Positions 21,896-33,789 of a stretch of 64,000 nucleotides of DNA are shown here, one piece after another. The position numbers were made by a program, and so were the translations under genes. The notes below the pieces were generated by a model. That model was not told the origin of the DNA. It ran no database searches and was given only the letters and a program-made list of their open reading frames with translations. Within the stretch, counting starts at the first letter, position 1. Each line of letters starts with the position of its first letter. The stretch is from Cryptomeria japonica. Lineage: Eukaryota > Streptophyta > Pinopsida > Cupressales > Cupressaceae. Location: NCBI RefSeq assembly GCF_030272615.1, contig NC_081412.1, positions 138,388,747 to 138,452,746 of the forward strand. The letters are read 5' to 3'.

Positions 21896-24800
21896 AACAC
21901 AGATACCACTGATTATACGCGAGCTGCTTATAATTACACTATAAACCACCTATATGATGCCAATGAACAAATTGCAGCCATTACCATCAAAAATACAAAC
22001 TCTACTTGCAATGTTGTTACGCGTCGCAGCAAGATCACCATCAAAGCAACTCCACAACACCTTCCATCCCAAAGCAGTATAACCTTGTGGAATAGTTAGA
22101 TAAGATGCCTGCACTTATCTCCATCTTAGAGCTTTTGTGCCTATCCCCATCTCATAAAACAATCTTGGATCAAGCTCTCCAAGAGGCATCAATCCCTGCA
22201 AATCTAAATACAGATCAATTCCAAGCTATGGTTGGAAATCTGAGGTCATCACCATGTCTCACTTTCTCTGAAAGTGACAATACATCCTTCCAACAACCTC
22301 ATAATGCCTCACTCCATATTGAAGGATTTATAAACCAACATAGGATGAAGCGAGTCTTGATCGACAATGGAGTAGGCCTAAATATCTGTACATTATAATT
22401 GGTCACATCATTGGGATATGCAGTTGAATCAATGGATCCCCACAAAAAGATAACCATAAAAGCTTATGATGATGCAGAGTGTTCATCCAAAGGAGCAGTT
22501 GTGCTACCAATCCAAGTGGGCCCAGTGGTAAAGCACATCATATTTCAAGTTCTAGACCTTCCTCTTCCGTATAATTTAATGTTAGGAAGACCTTGGATAC
22601 ACGCCATGCAAGCTGTTCCATCCACCTACCACTAGTGTATCAAGTTTCCTCATAATGGTGTAGAAATTACAATCTTGGGTGATGCAAATCCATTTGCATA
22701 TTGTAACAATATCAACCATCAACCAAAGATTACCGTTTCTAACAACAAAGAAGCCACCTCATCCACCTCATATGTTAGTTGAACCTCTCTTTCCAGTTCA
22801 AACACCACTATACCCAAGAAAGAGAAGCTAAAGATGAAAATGGTAGAGGAAGGTTCTAGAGAGTACAATCTAAGCCAACTCTTTTGTGTTGGACAAATGC
22901 CCACTTCTCCTAGAACTCATGGTAAACCTCAAAGATTACTTCATACACCATTGGTCAAGCCAACATGTACTTTAGTGCCTTTTATCCTTAGAAAGAGTCA
23001 AGAATAAGAGACTAGAGATGAAGACTTAGCATAATGGATCTATAAAGATCCTATCACCACTAACATCCCACAAGCTAAGTTTCCCACAGATAAATATGGA
23101 AAATGCCTTCTCATTATGCAAAGAATGGGTTATGATGGTCAGAGTGCTTTGGGACCTTGCAAGTAAGGATGACATGAGCTGCTACAGCTAGAATTAAAGC
23201 CCAAAGATAACACTAGCTTAGACTTTCAAAAGGAGATTCTTCCTAAACTCAGATTCAAAGGGAAACCTAGCAAACCTCTACATCAACCGACTACAAACAT
23301 AAAGAGGTCACCTTTGATTATATCAGCAGCACCCAAAACCACACCAATTACTCCAAAATAGTTGAACATACCAGCAATAACATCCACAACACCAACCATC
23401 CCACCAATCAAACCAACAACTCCATCAACAACACCATTAGTAGTATCAGAACCCCCAACAACACTAGTAATTCCAACAGAAGTAGCAGATTCAATAACAC
23501 CAATATTACCTATATCGGATTCACTAATCCCCATAATCCTTCCTATAGCACTGATCATTTCATTTATGATGGTATATCAACCGATCACACCTGCAGTGTT
23601 TAACTCAAAGGACATCCCACTATGGTATAGTAATCGGATAATGGAAAGCGACTTAGAGACTGACTCACATGAGTGGGAATTTGATTCCGTCTAGCCTAAT
23701 ACTTTAGATGAGGAAGATGCATCACTACCTCCACCTCACAAAGACATCCTTGTTTATAGAGAAGCACAGATAAAGACCTCTTGGATTCCTGAACTGGAAA
23801 CATCTTCCACAGACCCTATGTCACATCTTATGTCTAATTTTGATAGGGAGAGTACCATCAATGACCTTCACCACAATGTCTTAACCCTCACTAAAACATC
23901 TCATGAACTTAACCTGATCGATGAGGTAATGCCCATTATCCATCCTGAACTCATTGAATGGAACCAACCTAATCCCCCATGTCTTGACCATTTCCAAAAT
24001 GATGAGGCAATCATTGACTTTTTGGAACTACGGGATAACATACCAAGCAAGGATCACAAAGCTAGATTTTCCATTGAACTTAATAGCACAACATACTCTG
24101 GGGCAGATGCCAAACCTTTTAGCTGCAAAAATATAACAATGACACATGGATCTTCTAGTGAAAACCACATTGTGGCACTATTTGATCCCAAAAAAGTAAA
24201 AAGAAAGAGCATATCCAATGGTGAAAACCTCTCGAAGGCTCCTGAGGATGAAAGGTTTGACATCCTCCCCTCTAGTACACAAGAGAAATGATCAACAATC
24301 CTTATTGAAGAGACAAAATAATACAACATGGGGACTCTTGAAACTCCTCACCACATACATCTGACATCTCTTTTAACTCCAAAGGAACAGCCTAAGTTTG
24401 TCGAATTCTTCCAAAAGTGTCAAATCAATTTTGCATGGTCATATGTAGGCATGCCTGGTCTTGATCCTGATTTAGTCATGCATCACCTCACCATAGCAAA
24501 AGGAGCCAAACCTGTCAAGCAAAAGCTTCACAAGATGAACCCCCAGATTGCGATAGTAGTCAAAGTAGAACTTAAGAAACTCTTGGATGTTGGTTTTATT
24601 AGACCAATTGATTATGCAGATTGGATATCCAACATTGTGCCTATCGGCAAACCCAATGGGGGCATCCATATTTGTACTGACTTCAGAGATCTGAACAAGG
24701 CATGTCCTAAAGATGACTTCCCCCTACCAAACATTGACATAATCATAGACCTAACAAAAGGAAATGTCATGCTTTCTCTCATGGATGGCTTTTTAGGGTA

Positions 24801-27594
24801 CAACTAGATAAAGATCGCACTAGAGGATCAGCATAAGATAGCCTTCACATGTCCATGGGGAATGTACTATTGGAATGTAATGCCTTTCGGTCTAAAGAAT
24901 GCAGGAGTGACCTATCAAAGAGCAATGACAACAATCTTTCATGATATGATGCATACCATAATGGAAGATTATGTTGATGACTTACTGGCAAAATCACTCA
25001 CAAGAGAAGGTCATCTGGAAATATTAGATAAAATCTTTGATAGACTGGAACAATATCATGTTCGCCTCAACCCAAAGAAATGTGTCTTTGGAGTAACCTC
25101 CGGGAAGCTTCTAGGATACATTGTCTCAAGTAAAGGCATTGAAGTTGATCCTGCAAAGGTCAAAGCAATCATGGACATGCCACCTCCACAAAACATCAAT
25201 CAACTAAGGACATTACAAGGGTGGCTACAATCCATCTGAAGATTCATTGCACAACTGGTAGATAAGTGTCACCCCTTTACACACTTATTACACAAGAACA
25301 TCTGCTTTCAATGGGATACCAGATTCCAACAAGCATTCCAGATGCTTAAAAACTATCTCATGAATACACCATTGTTGATCCCACTGGATCCGAGTAAACC
25401 TTTATTACTCTATGTTTTAGCAACAAATACAACATTGGGAGTACTACTAGCTCAACACAATGCAGAAGGGAAAGAGTGTGTTTTTTACTACATCTCTCGC
25501 ACACTAGTCCGCTATGAACTCAATTACACACCTATTGAGCAAGCTTGCCTAGCAGTAGTCTTGATAGCCACTAAATTTAGGCACTATCTATTAACACATA
25601 AAGTACAACTCATTGCCAAGATTGATCCACTAAATTATTTACTCAAGAAAGCATCATTGACTGGCCGCTTGACCAAATGGGTAATGATTCTAAGTGAATT
25701 TAACATTGAGTATGTGGACCGTAAGGCTATCAAGGGTCAAGTTATTGCAAATCAGTTGGCTGATGCACCCCTCATAGGAGATCATCCTCTCATTTCTAAT
25801 TTTCCAGATGAAGAGATATTCATGATCATAGTAACACAACCATGGAAACTATACTTTGATGGTTCATATATTAGGCATGGCTTGAGGGCAAGCATTTTGC
25901 TTATTACACCTCAAGGTGATAGCATCCCAAAGTCTTATAGGTTCACATTTTCATGTATGAACAACATAGAAGAATATGAGGCCTTGATCATAGGACTTAG
26001 ACTAGCCATACAATGGAAATTGAAAGAGCTACAAATATATGGCGACTCCCAACTAGTCATCTGATAAGTAACCGATGAATATCAGACCAAGGATGATAAA
26101 CTCATGCCATACAAGAAAATGGTGGACAAATTAAAGGCATCATTTACTACTATCACCTCTGACCAGATACCCAGAGATCATAATCAAGCTGTTGATGCCA
26201 TGGCTACCATTGCATCTCTCCTAGATCTTCCACAAAATTCAACACGCTACAAGTTCTTGGTAGAACAACTTTGGATTCCCACTTTAGAATTCCCTGAATC
26301 TGAGATGATATGTCGCCTTATCAGTTCCAAATCCCCATGGTATGATGAGTTCTACACCTATCTCCATGATCACACACTTCCTCCTAACCAATCGATTAAC
26401 CAACGTAAAATCTTCATTCGCCAAACCGCTCGATATACCATTATTGTGGAAACCCTATACCGACACAATCTTGATGGTACTCTCCTTTGATGTCTGGAAT
26501 AGGATGAGATAACAAAGGCCTTGGAAGAGGTACATGAAGGAATTTGTGGAACTCATGCAAGCGTTCCTTCACTAGCTAAGAATATTATATGTGCTGGATA
26601 CTATTGGCCGTCCAAGGAAAAAGACTCATACTACTTTGTCAGAAAATGCAGAAAGTGCCAAGTTCACAGAGACTTGATACATGCACCAACATAGGAATTA
26701 CAACCAATCACCACACCAAGGCCTTTTTATCAATGGGGTCTTGACCTTATGGTTAAAATTCATCCATCTTCATCCAACGGCCATAAGTTCATCATTACCG
26801 CTACCGAATGCTTCACAAAGTGGATCAAAGTTGTTCCACTTACCCAGGTCACCGGCAAGCAGATCACCTCATTGATCCTTAATTACGTCATTTTTCGGTA
26901 TGGTGTACCCATGTCCATCATCATAGATAATGAGCTTCCTATCAAAAAATAGGATGTTCGTAAACTCTATGAGAAGTTTCACATCCAACACTACTTTTCC
27001 ACTCCCTATTACCCACAAGGAAATGGTCAAGCCAAAGCATCGAACAATTACATATTGAGAATCCTCAAGAAGACACTCAATGATGTTAGCCATGATTGGC
27101 ATGTTCAATTAAATCCAGCACTATGGGTGTATCGAACTAGCATTCGAACCTCTACAGGTGCAACTCCTTACTCACTAGTCTATGGTGCATAAGCCATCCT
27201 ACCTATTGAGGTTGAGATACCATCTCTATGGGTTTCCTTGCATAATCTGATAGATGATGAAGCATACCGAGTCTCATGTCTTCAAGACTTAGAGCAACTT
27301 GATGAGAAATGACAAGCTGCATACAATCACCTCAAAGCCTATCAACAACGCATGAGCAGAAGCTATAATCATCGAGTTAGACCTCACACATTTGAGGTAG
27401 GTGATCTTGTTCTTTGAGAGAGTCCTTGTAACCAACCAAACAAGGAACATTGGGGAAAGTTTGAATCAAACTGGCTGGGTCCATATGTTATCACTACTGT
27501 ATTTGGGTCTGGGGCAAATCAGTTGGCTACTTCAGAAGGATAACAGCTCACAGATCCAATCAATAGCATGCACCTCAAACGGTTTTATACATAA
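21896..27594 (+). pseudogene. Tat element Pol: PR, G-patch-like, RT, RNase H, second RNase H, IN
   Basis: From 22105 to the TAA at 27592 the sense stays in a single frame, broken only by stops. Protease: RVLIDNGVGLNICTL (about 22351) and MLGRPWIHAMQAVPSTYH (about 22579). G-patch-like: LLIMQRMGYDGQSALGP near 23108. A Pro/Thr-rich linker lies at 23340-23560. RT: TDFRDLNKACPKDDFPLPN (24676), LSLMDGFLGYN, MPFGLKNAGVTYQRAM and YVDDLLAKS (24970; both Asp kept). First RNase H: 25387-25770. Second, archaeal-type RNase H: WKLYFDGSY (about 25849), NIEEYEALIIGLRLA and YGDSQLV. Integrase: a zinc finger ending in RKCRKCQ (about 26650), QWGLDLMV, IIIDNE and YYPQGNGQAKASNN, where the usual catalytic Glu is Lys. 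Stops such as 24808 and 26950 look like CAG to TAG; 25238, 26488 and 27310 look like CGA to TGA. Confidence 0.92.
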
Positions 27595-30305
27595 GCTGTA
27601 CAGAGCATCAGGCTCCCATACATACTAGAAAAACACCAAAAACATTCAGATAAATGTCCTTAAAAAAAGCAAAAAAAAGTCAAAATAGTAAAGAACAATC
27701 ATGCATCCAAATGGTGAACAACCACTCCGGTGGCACCTTGGGTAAGTGCAATGGTAAAAACCTGGCAAACATGCACCACTCATAAAGGCTATGGCTCCAG
27801 TGTCTTTTAGACTTGTTGTGATCATATGCATTGCATCCACACATCCATCATTCAAATCATGGCTTGTTATTGATCTGCAATCAAGGATAGTACTATATGC
27901 ATCTTGCATCCTGGTTTTTCATAGTCATGTCTAAACTGGGGGCAATGCCCTTAACCTATTGATGGAAGTGGATTCTGCATTACTTGTGAGTCATTGAGTT
28001 CTTCATTCAAAACTATCTCACAAAATCCAAAAACATTCAAAACAATCACAAAATACCAAAAACATTCAAATCTATCTCACAAAATACCAAAAACATTCGA
28101 AAAGCAATCACACAATACCAAAAACATTCAAAAAACACTCACAAAATCCAAAAACATGATTAAACATCAAAAATCAAACAAAAACATGGCAACGCATTGT
28201 ACATACGCATCCAAGAAGACACCAAACAAACACTATGAAATACTCAAATAATTACCACTTATTACATCAACACGCAAACTATCTTAACACGTATGCATCC
28301 TTCCTTACCAAAACAAAGACAAGATAACATTTTGTTTGACAAGAAAATTTTGTTTAAGCTATCAAGTACTTGGTCGGTTTGATAAGCTATTTATTCATTT
28401 ATATCAGGTTCCTACACTACTCTAGAATATCCACAAGTGATTAGAGTGGTCGGGATGGTTCCTAAGTATCATTTTGTTTGTTTATATTTTGCGATTTATT
28501 CCAATGAAGTTCTGGGGCATGTACTAATGGTGTCTACATGGGAAGTTCACTAAGCTACGTGATTTTCTACAAAATACAGTCATGGATCACTATGGCTTGC
28601 TGACTACAATGTATACCTCGACCATATGAGCATGAACCATTATGGAGGGTCCATATTCTTTATTCTTTATTTATGTTGTTTGTTTGTAGGTACAATGCTC
28701 CATCCTTGGTTCCTAGTGCATCGTCTAAGATTGATACTACCATGCTCAATGATGAAAATAAAGCACTATGGATCATCATTCCATCTCATCTATTTATATT
28801 GCATTTCATTGCATGTCACACATCCATTTAATCATTCATTATTCATATGCATGGTTTTGTATGAAAGTGTGAACAAGATTAATATGAGAAGTTATTTGAA
28901 AAACGAATTGGTTTTGGATACAATCACGACAAAGTTCTCTGAAACATCATCAGTGCGTCATGAAAAGTCTAAACAACCTTGCATTCATCTATCATGAGCA
29001 CATCATCATTTTATTACATTTAGTTGCATTTAAATACATATACTTCATTATCATGTACTTGCATATAGGTTTTATTAACCCCATTCTTCGATATTCATTC
29101 AAGTGCATTTAATACCATTTAGTTGCATTTACATACCTAAAGATTCATTATCATTCCTTCATTGCACAATAACAACATTTAGATTCATTTGTAGGATAAA
29201 TTTGTCATCCTTTGCATTTACTGCCATATTTAGCCATTACTATGCATTCATTTAGTATTATTCTTAACTCATCATTTATCATCATTTAACTTGTTTACCA
29301 TACATTTGTTTAAGATTTCCATAGTTGCATACATTTATTTATCTATCCATTAATTAAGTGCATTCATTTATCCATCTAGTATATTCTTATACCCATTCAT
29401 TTCATTTTACAACAAAATTCATTTAGGATTCATTAGAAAGCATTCATTATCTTTTTTTTAAGGTGAAGTTATTCATTACCCATAAGTTGCATTATCATCA
29501 CATTATCATTTCGCTTAGTCATGTTTTATCAACATTTAGAATCATAACAAAACCATTTGTCTCAACATTGGTTTATACATTTTACATATACATTCATTTA
29601 GATATCATCATATAAACATTTGTAATTTACATTTGTTTATCCATATTGCATTCATTTTAAAACCATCTAGAGGCATTTACATTAATCATTCATACATTAC
29701 ATCAAACATCATTGCATATCATCATCTCATCATTGACATGTAATACAAAGTACCATCATTAACATCATTAGCATCATGCATAAATCATCATCATGACATT
29801 ACATACATAAAGTATTTCACCAACACATCATGCATACGTATAAACCTACATCCACATGTTAGCATCACATTCATAAAACATGCATATAGACATCATGTAA
29901 ATCATGCATATAGACATCATATAAATAAATCATCTCATCAAACGCATACATGTAGTAGGTACAACTATCCATCTAAGCATACATCATAGATCATCACCCT
30001 ACATAAAACCATACATATCATCAACATTCATATCATCTCAAAATATGGGATCTCCTCATATATCATATCATTGCAAAAACATACATGTATCAGAGTACAA
30101 TGAAGTCCAAAAATATCAACTACCAAGAGCCATCCAAGACATAGTACAAAATGACAATATGATAACATACATAAATGCTCTCTTCGATTCCACTCTAACC
30201 AGATGTTGCACCACCATCACCACCTACCCCCCTCTACTCCCTACACCACTTGCACTACCTCACCATGGAGGACCCATCACACCACCACTTCTCTACATCC
30301 TTTGA
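27595..30305 (+). other. Tat spacer between pol and the antisense gene
   Basis: No credible gene. It contains short tandem repeats at 28011-28165 and a long, AT-rich, low-complexity stretch at about 28980-30040 in which CATTTA, TTCATTTA and CATCAT motifs recur (for example TTTAGTTGCATTTA near 29016 and 29117). Variable tandem-repeat regions 3' of pol are known in Tat/Ogre elements. Confidence 0.6.
28011..28165 (+). repeat. Short tandem repeat, about 30-bp unit, five copies
   Basis: Each unit has the form TCACAAAATACCAAAAACATT with small variations and a few spacer bases. The 86-codon ORF across it is a by-product of the repeat. Confidence 0.75.
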
Positions 30306-30488
30306 GACCACTTTGATCTCTCCCAATGCATCTATGAATAACTCAGTGCCTACCGACTAGATGGCACCTCCTGCTCATACAAGCCCCGCCAGTAATAAAC
30401 CTCTGCACCTGCTCTCCGCAACTCTCTCGCTAGGGAATCAGTCGACAGTCCATGTCCCTATACTCCCTCCAAGGCCCAAACTCTCTCC
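30306..30488 (-). pseudogene. C-terminal end of the antisense PMD gene
   Basis: The minus strand reads SLGLEGV then GHGLSTDSLARELRRAGAE, VYYWRGLYEQEVPSS and on into decayed sequence. The WRGLYEQEVP segment matches HWRTLYESAVP in the PMD gene of the third Tat-like element (about 62860-62890). The rest of the gene continues at 38630 beyond element NA2. Confidence 0.7.
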
Positions 30489-31684
30489 TATTACTATTTA
30501 CTAAGTTGTCACTAGTTTTATGTTCAAAGTCATCCTATATACCCTAGTCGGTTAATACTATAGAAAGATTCAATCGGTAAGCACTAAGGGTGTCGGTTAC
30601 AGAAGAAAGGCTAGTCATCGAGATGATATATACCGAGCTGTCTACCGAGTAAATATCCTATGTCCACTGAGTAGCAAAGAAGGTACACTAAGTTAATCTG
30701 AACCGAGTGGAAACGTGTTACCAGATTCAATGAACCTAGACACATATGTGGAAACGTGTTACAAGATTCGAGAACAGGGAAACGTTATTTCATAGGGAAT
30801 TGCACTTAAAGATTTTGTATGGTTTTGAGGAAGTTTATCCAATGAAATAATTTCTATGTTTATTCATTCAATAAAACATGTTTGTATAATCGATGTATGA
30901 ACAAGATCACCGCCTTAGAGATCTATATAAAGAGTGATTTGAGTATCTAATCAAGAAGAGGGAAAAAAGATGGTGAGTTGAGGATAAAAATCTTGTTAAA
31001 AGATAAGATGTGATGATTGAACAGAGGTATTCAGAGGTCACCAAGAAGACTTTCAGAAAATAGTTTAAGGGATAGAGAATACAGAAGAGGTCACCGAGTT
31101 GATCTATCAATTACCGAGGTATGCTATGAGCATGGTAATTTCATATTGAGCACATAGAGTCTGCTATAACATTTCAGATGTAAAGTTGCAGATATTTTTG
31201 TAAAAGATTTTGATTGAATTATTTTGAGTTGTGTTAGAAACCTTTAATAAGGTAAAAGACTCTAACAAGGTCTATAAATTGTAAAGCCTTTAACCAGGTA
31301 CAAAATTTTGTAAAAGTGTTTGTAAAATCCTTTAGCAAGGTAGATCTAAAGATCTTGATACTCGTAACAAGGTAAGCTATCAGAAATAGCTAAACATGTA
31401 GCTCTAACTGAGCAACCTTTATTATTGTAGTAGTGAAGTTGTGGGTGCCATCCCCACCACAGTTTTTCTCTCTAACCAAGAGTTTCTGCATAACCAAAAT
31501 CTTTGTGTTATAGAGTGAAATGTGTATGGATGTAATTTCTATGATTGTGTTTTGGCTTTATATATTATGAGATCAACTATATATAGTTTATGTTTATTAG
31601 TAAGATTGTTTTTAAAGAAAAGTTTTGAAGTATTGATTCACCCCTCCCCTCTCAGTACATTAGCTTTCACTATTGGACCTAACA
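30489..31684 (+). repeat. 5' LTR of NA2
   Basis: 1196 bp. It contains repeated CCTTTAA[C/T][A/C][A/G]GGTA-type phrases (about 31229-31370), the module GTGGG...CCCCACCACAG then GTTTTTCTCTC...AAGAG (about 31441-31485) and the terminal GTATTGA/C-rich/TCAGTAC hairpin (about 31630-31658). Confidence 0.92.
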
Positions 31685-31686
31685 AT

Positions 31687-31698
31687 TGGTATCAGAGC
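31687..31698 (+). promoter_or_regulatory. Primer binding site of NA2 (initiator Met tRNA type)
   Basis: TGGTATCAGAGC, two bases after the end of the 5' LTR, the same site as in the copia elements. Confidence 0.92.
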
Positions 31699-31746
31699 TA
31701 TACTCTTGGAAAAGGGTTTTACGGCCTAAAGAGAAAGATCCCATCA

Positions 31747-33102
31747 ATGGAAGGCTATAAACTATCATGCAAAATTGTGAATCTCCAAGAAGAATTGGAT
31801 CATGCTAATCAAGTGATTGTAGACATGCATAGACAAATGCAAAAATCACTGAAAGTAAGAAGAAGATTGTCTGATGATTTACAGGACTCACAAGAGTTGG
31901 TGGAACAAATTGAGACATCATCTAAGAACAGCATATCAGAAGAGTCTAGAGAAATGATTATAGAATTGAAAGAAAAGAACAAAGCACTAAATGATCAGCT
32001 TAAAGCAATGAGAAGGGAACATGAGTATTTCAGCACATAGATGACTGAAAATCTTGATGCATTGAGAATAGCTGCAGATAACATAAAAGGTATAGAAAGA
32101 GAAAAACAATAGCTAGAAGCATTGGTATCTGAAAAGAATGATGAAATCACAAGGATGACTGGAATTCAACATAATCTATCTAATCAATTGGGTCATGCAC
32201 ATCATGAAGCAACTCTGAAAGAAAATGAGAACCAAGCATTGAAACTTGAATTATCAAGATTGACTGATGAACTTGAAGCAGAAAAGAAGTCAAAAGAAAC
32301 ACTGAAGAAAAGTTATGAAGCGTCAAGAATGTTGGATGAGCAACTAAACACAAGATCACCCAACAAATCTATCGGACTCGGTTACAAAAGAAACAACTTT
32401 ATCGACAAAGGAATCAACACCACTGAGAAAGGAGAATCATCAAAGAAGGCTGGAAACAAAGATAAGTTGAAATATAACAAGCCTATTTGCAACTACTATG
32501 GAAAACAAGGACATACTACCAACATGTGCCGAATCAGAAAAGGTAAGCTACCAAATGTCACTAGGTCTGATAGTTATTGTTACAATTGCAATAAGTATGG
32601 TCACACATCTAAACAATGTAGGACAAAGTCTGTTAGCAATTATCAGAAGGCAAAATTCAAGGGATTTTGCAAAAAATGCAATAGATATGGACATAATACC
32701 GAGAAGTGTTGGTTTAAGAAGAAAAACTACATGTGGTCTCCACACCGAGCAAATGATAGAAGCTACCAAACTCACACAGATCTCAATCGACAATATACTG
32801 CAGTACCATGGGATTAAAATATAAGAATATGGTGTGAATGTTGTGGAAGGTATGGACATATAAGTGCAGACTATATGATAAGCTTTGGAATGAACAATCA
32901 GAGATCATGGAGAAATCCTGGAATGACATGCTTTCATTGTCATAAAGTTGGACACTTGGCTAAAGATTATAGAGATCAACCCAGAGGAAATATTGAAGAG
33001 ATAAGAATCAAATTACAGAAAATATGGAAAAAAAAGGAAAATGGATCAAATAATGAAGAAAGCACCTTACCTACTGAGTTAGGTGCATCTACTTCCAATT
33101 AA
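31747..33102 (+). pseudogene. NA2 ORF1: coiled-coil protein with five zinc knuckles (Gag-like)
   Basis: ATG at 31747 (MEGYKLSCK), one frame throughout, about 451 codons with stops at 32038, 32110 and 32815. Residues 10-200 are coiled coil (for example NLQEELDHANQVIVDMHRQM). Then come knuckles: CNYYGKQGHTTNMC (second Cys is Tyr), CYNCNKYGHTSKQC and CKKCNRYGHNTEKC (intact), CECCGRYGHISADY and CFHCHKVGHLAKDY (last Cys is Tyr). The layout matches NA1 ORF1: a short gap after the PBS, a long coiled coil, several knuckles. A role as nucleocapsid or RNA-binding protein is likely; a capsid fold is not evident by eye. Confidence 0.8.
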
Positions 33103-33225
33103 TCAATAAAGGTATGAAGGGACTACATCTTCACAAGGTTAGATCTTAAACAGCTCTTATTTTAATCATGGAAATAACTCCAAAATCTACATAGCTAAGA
33201 TGTATTAACATTTCTGAAATTGTAT

Positions 33226-33372
33226 TAACATTGTTGGCCTCTTGCTATCCCTTTCTCTGCTGGTGGTTTTTTTGCTGGACGTTTGCAGCTGTCTTGTTTT
33301 GTTTCCTTCTTGGCTATCTTTCAAATGTAATCGGGTTTTGGGTCCCTTAAAACCTATTTTTACTTAATAAAA
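33226..33372 (+). mobile_element. Short retroposon with 19-bp target duplication (probably a LINE 3' end)
   Basis: A 147-bp T-rich segment ending in GGGTCCCTTAAAACC, TTTTTACTTAATAAAA. It is flanked by AACATTTCTGAAATTGTAT (33207-33225) and the same phrase with two G-to-A changes (33373-33391). A terminal A-rich tail plus a long target duplication is the signature of target-primed reverse transcription. It sits in the spacer between the two ORFs of NA2. A SINE is the alternative; no internal RNA polymerase III boxes were recognised. Confidence 0.6.
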
Positions 33373-33789
33373 AACATTTCTAAAATTATATCTAGTCTTA
33401 TGATTTACAAGTGAAGTCGATAAATATTGTAAACCTGTCTAGTCAGTAAAAGCATATAAGAAAGTTAGTTGGTAAAGTGTAATAAAATGCATTTAATGCT
33501 TATCTTACCTAACTCCATGAAGCCTGATAAGGTAAAGGGTGTATTTAAAGTTCTTTGTATGGTCATTTTATAATTACCAGTTTTCAAAGAGTAGAGCTAA
33601 GCGAATCAAAGGCGATCAAACATTTTAGAGTGAATTCAAGGTATTTTCACACAATCTTAAATGCATTTTCAAGCAAGTTAACCGATCAATATCAGTTGTG
33701 AATATTTGCATTATAGTTACTAAGTCGAAAGCATTTTCTGGTTAGTTGAAACCCTAAGCTATTTTATTAGTAGAAATCCAAAGTTTGAA

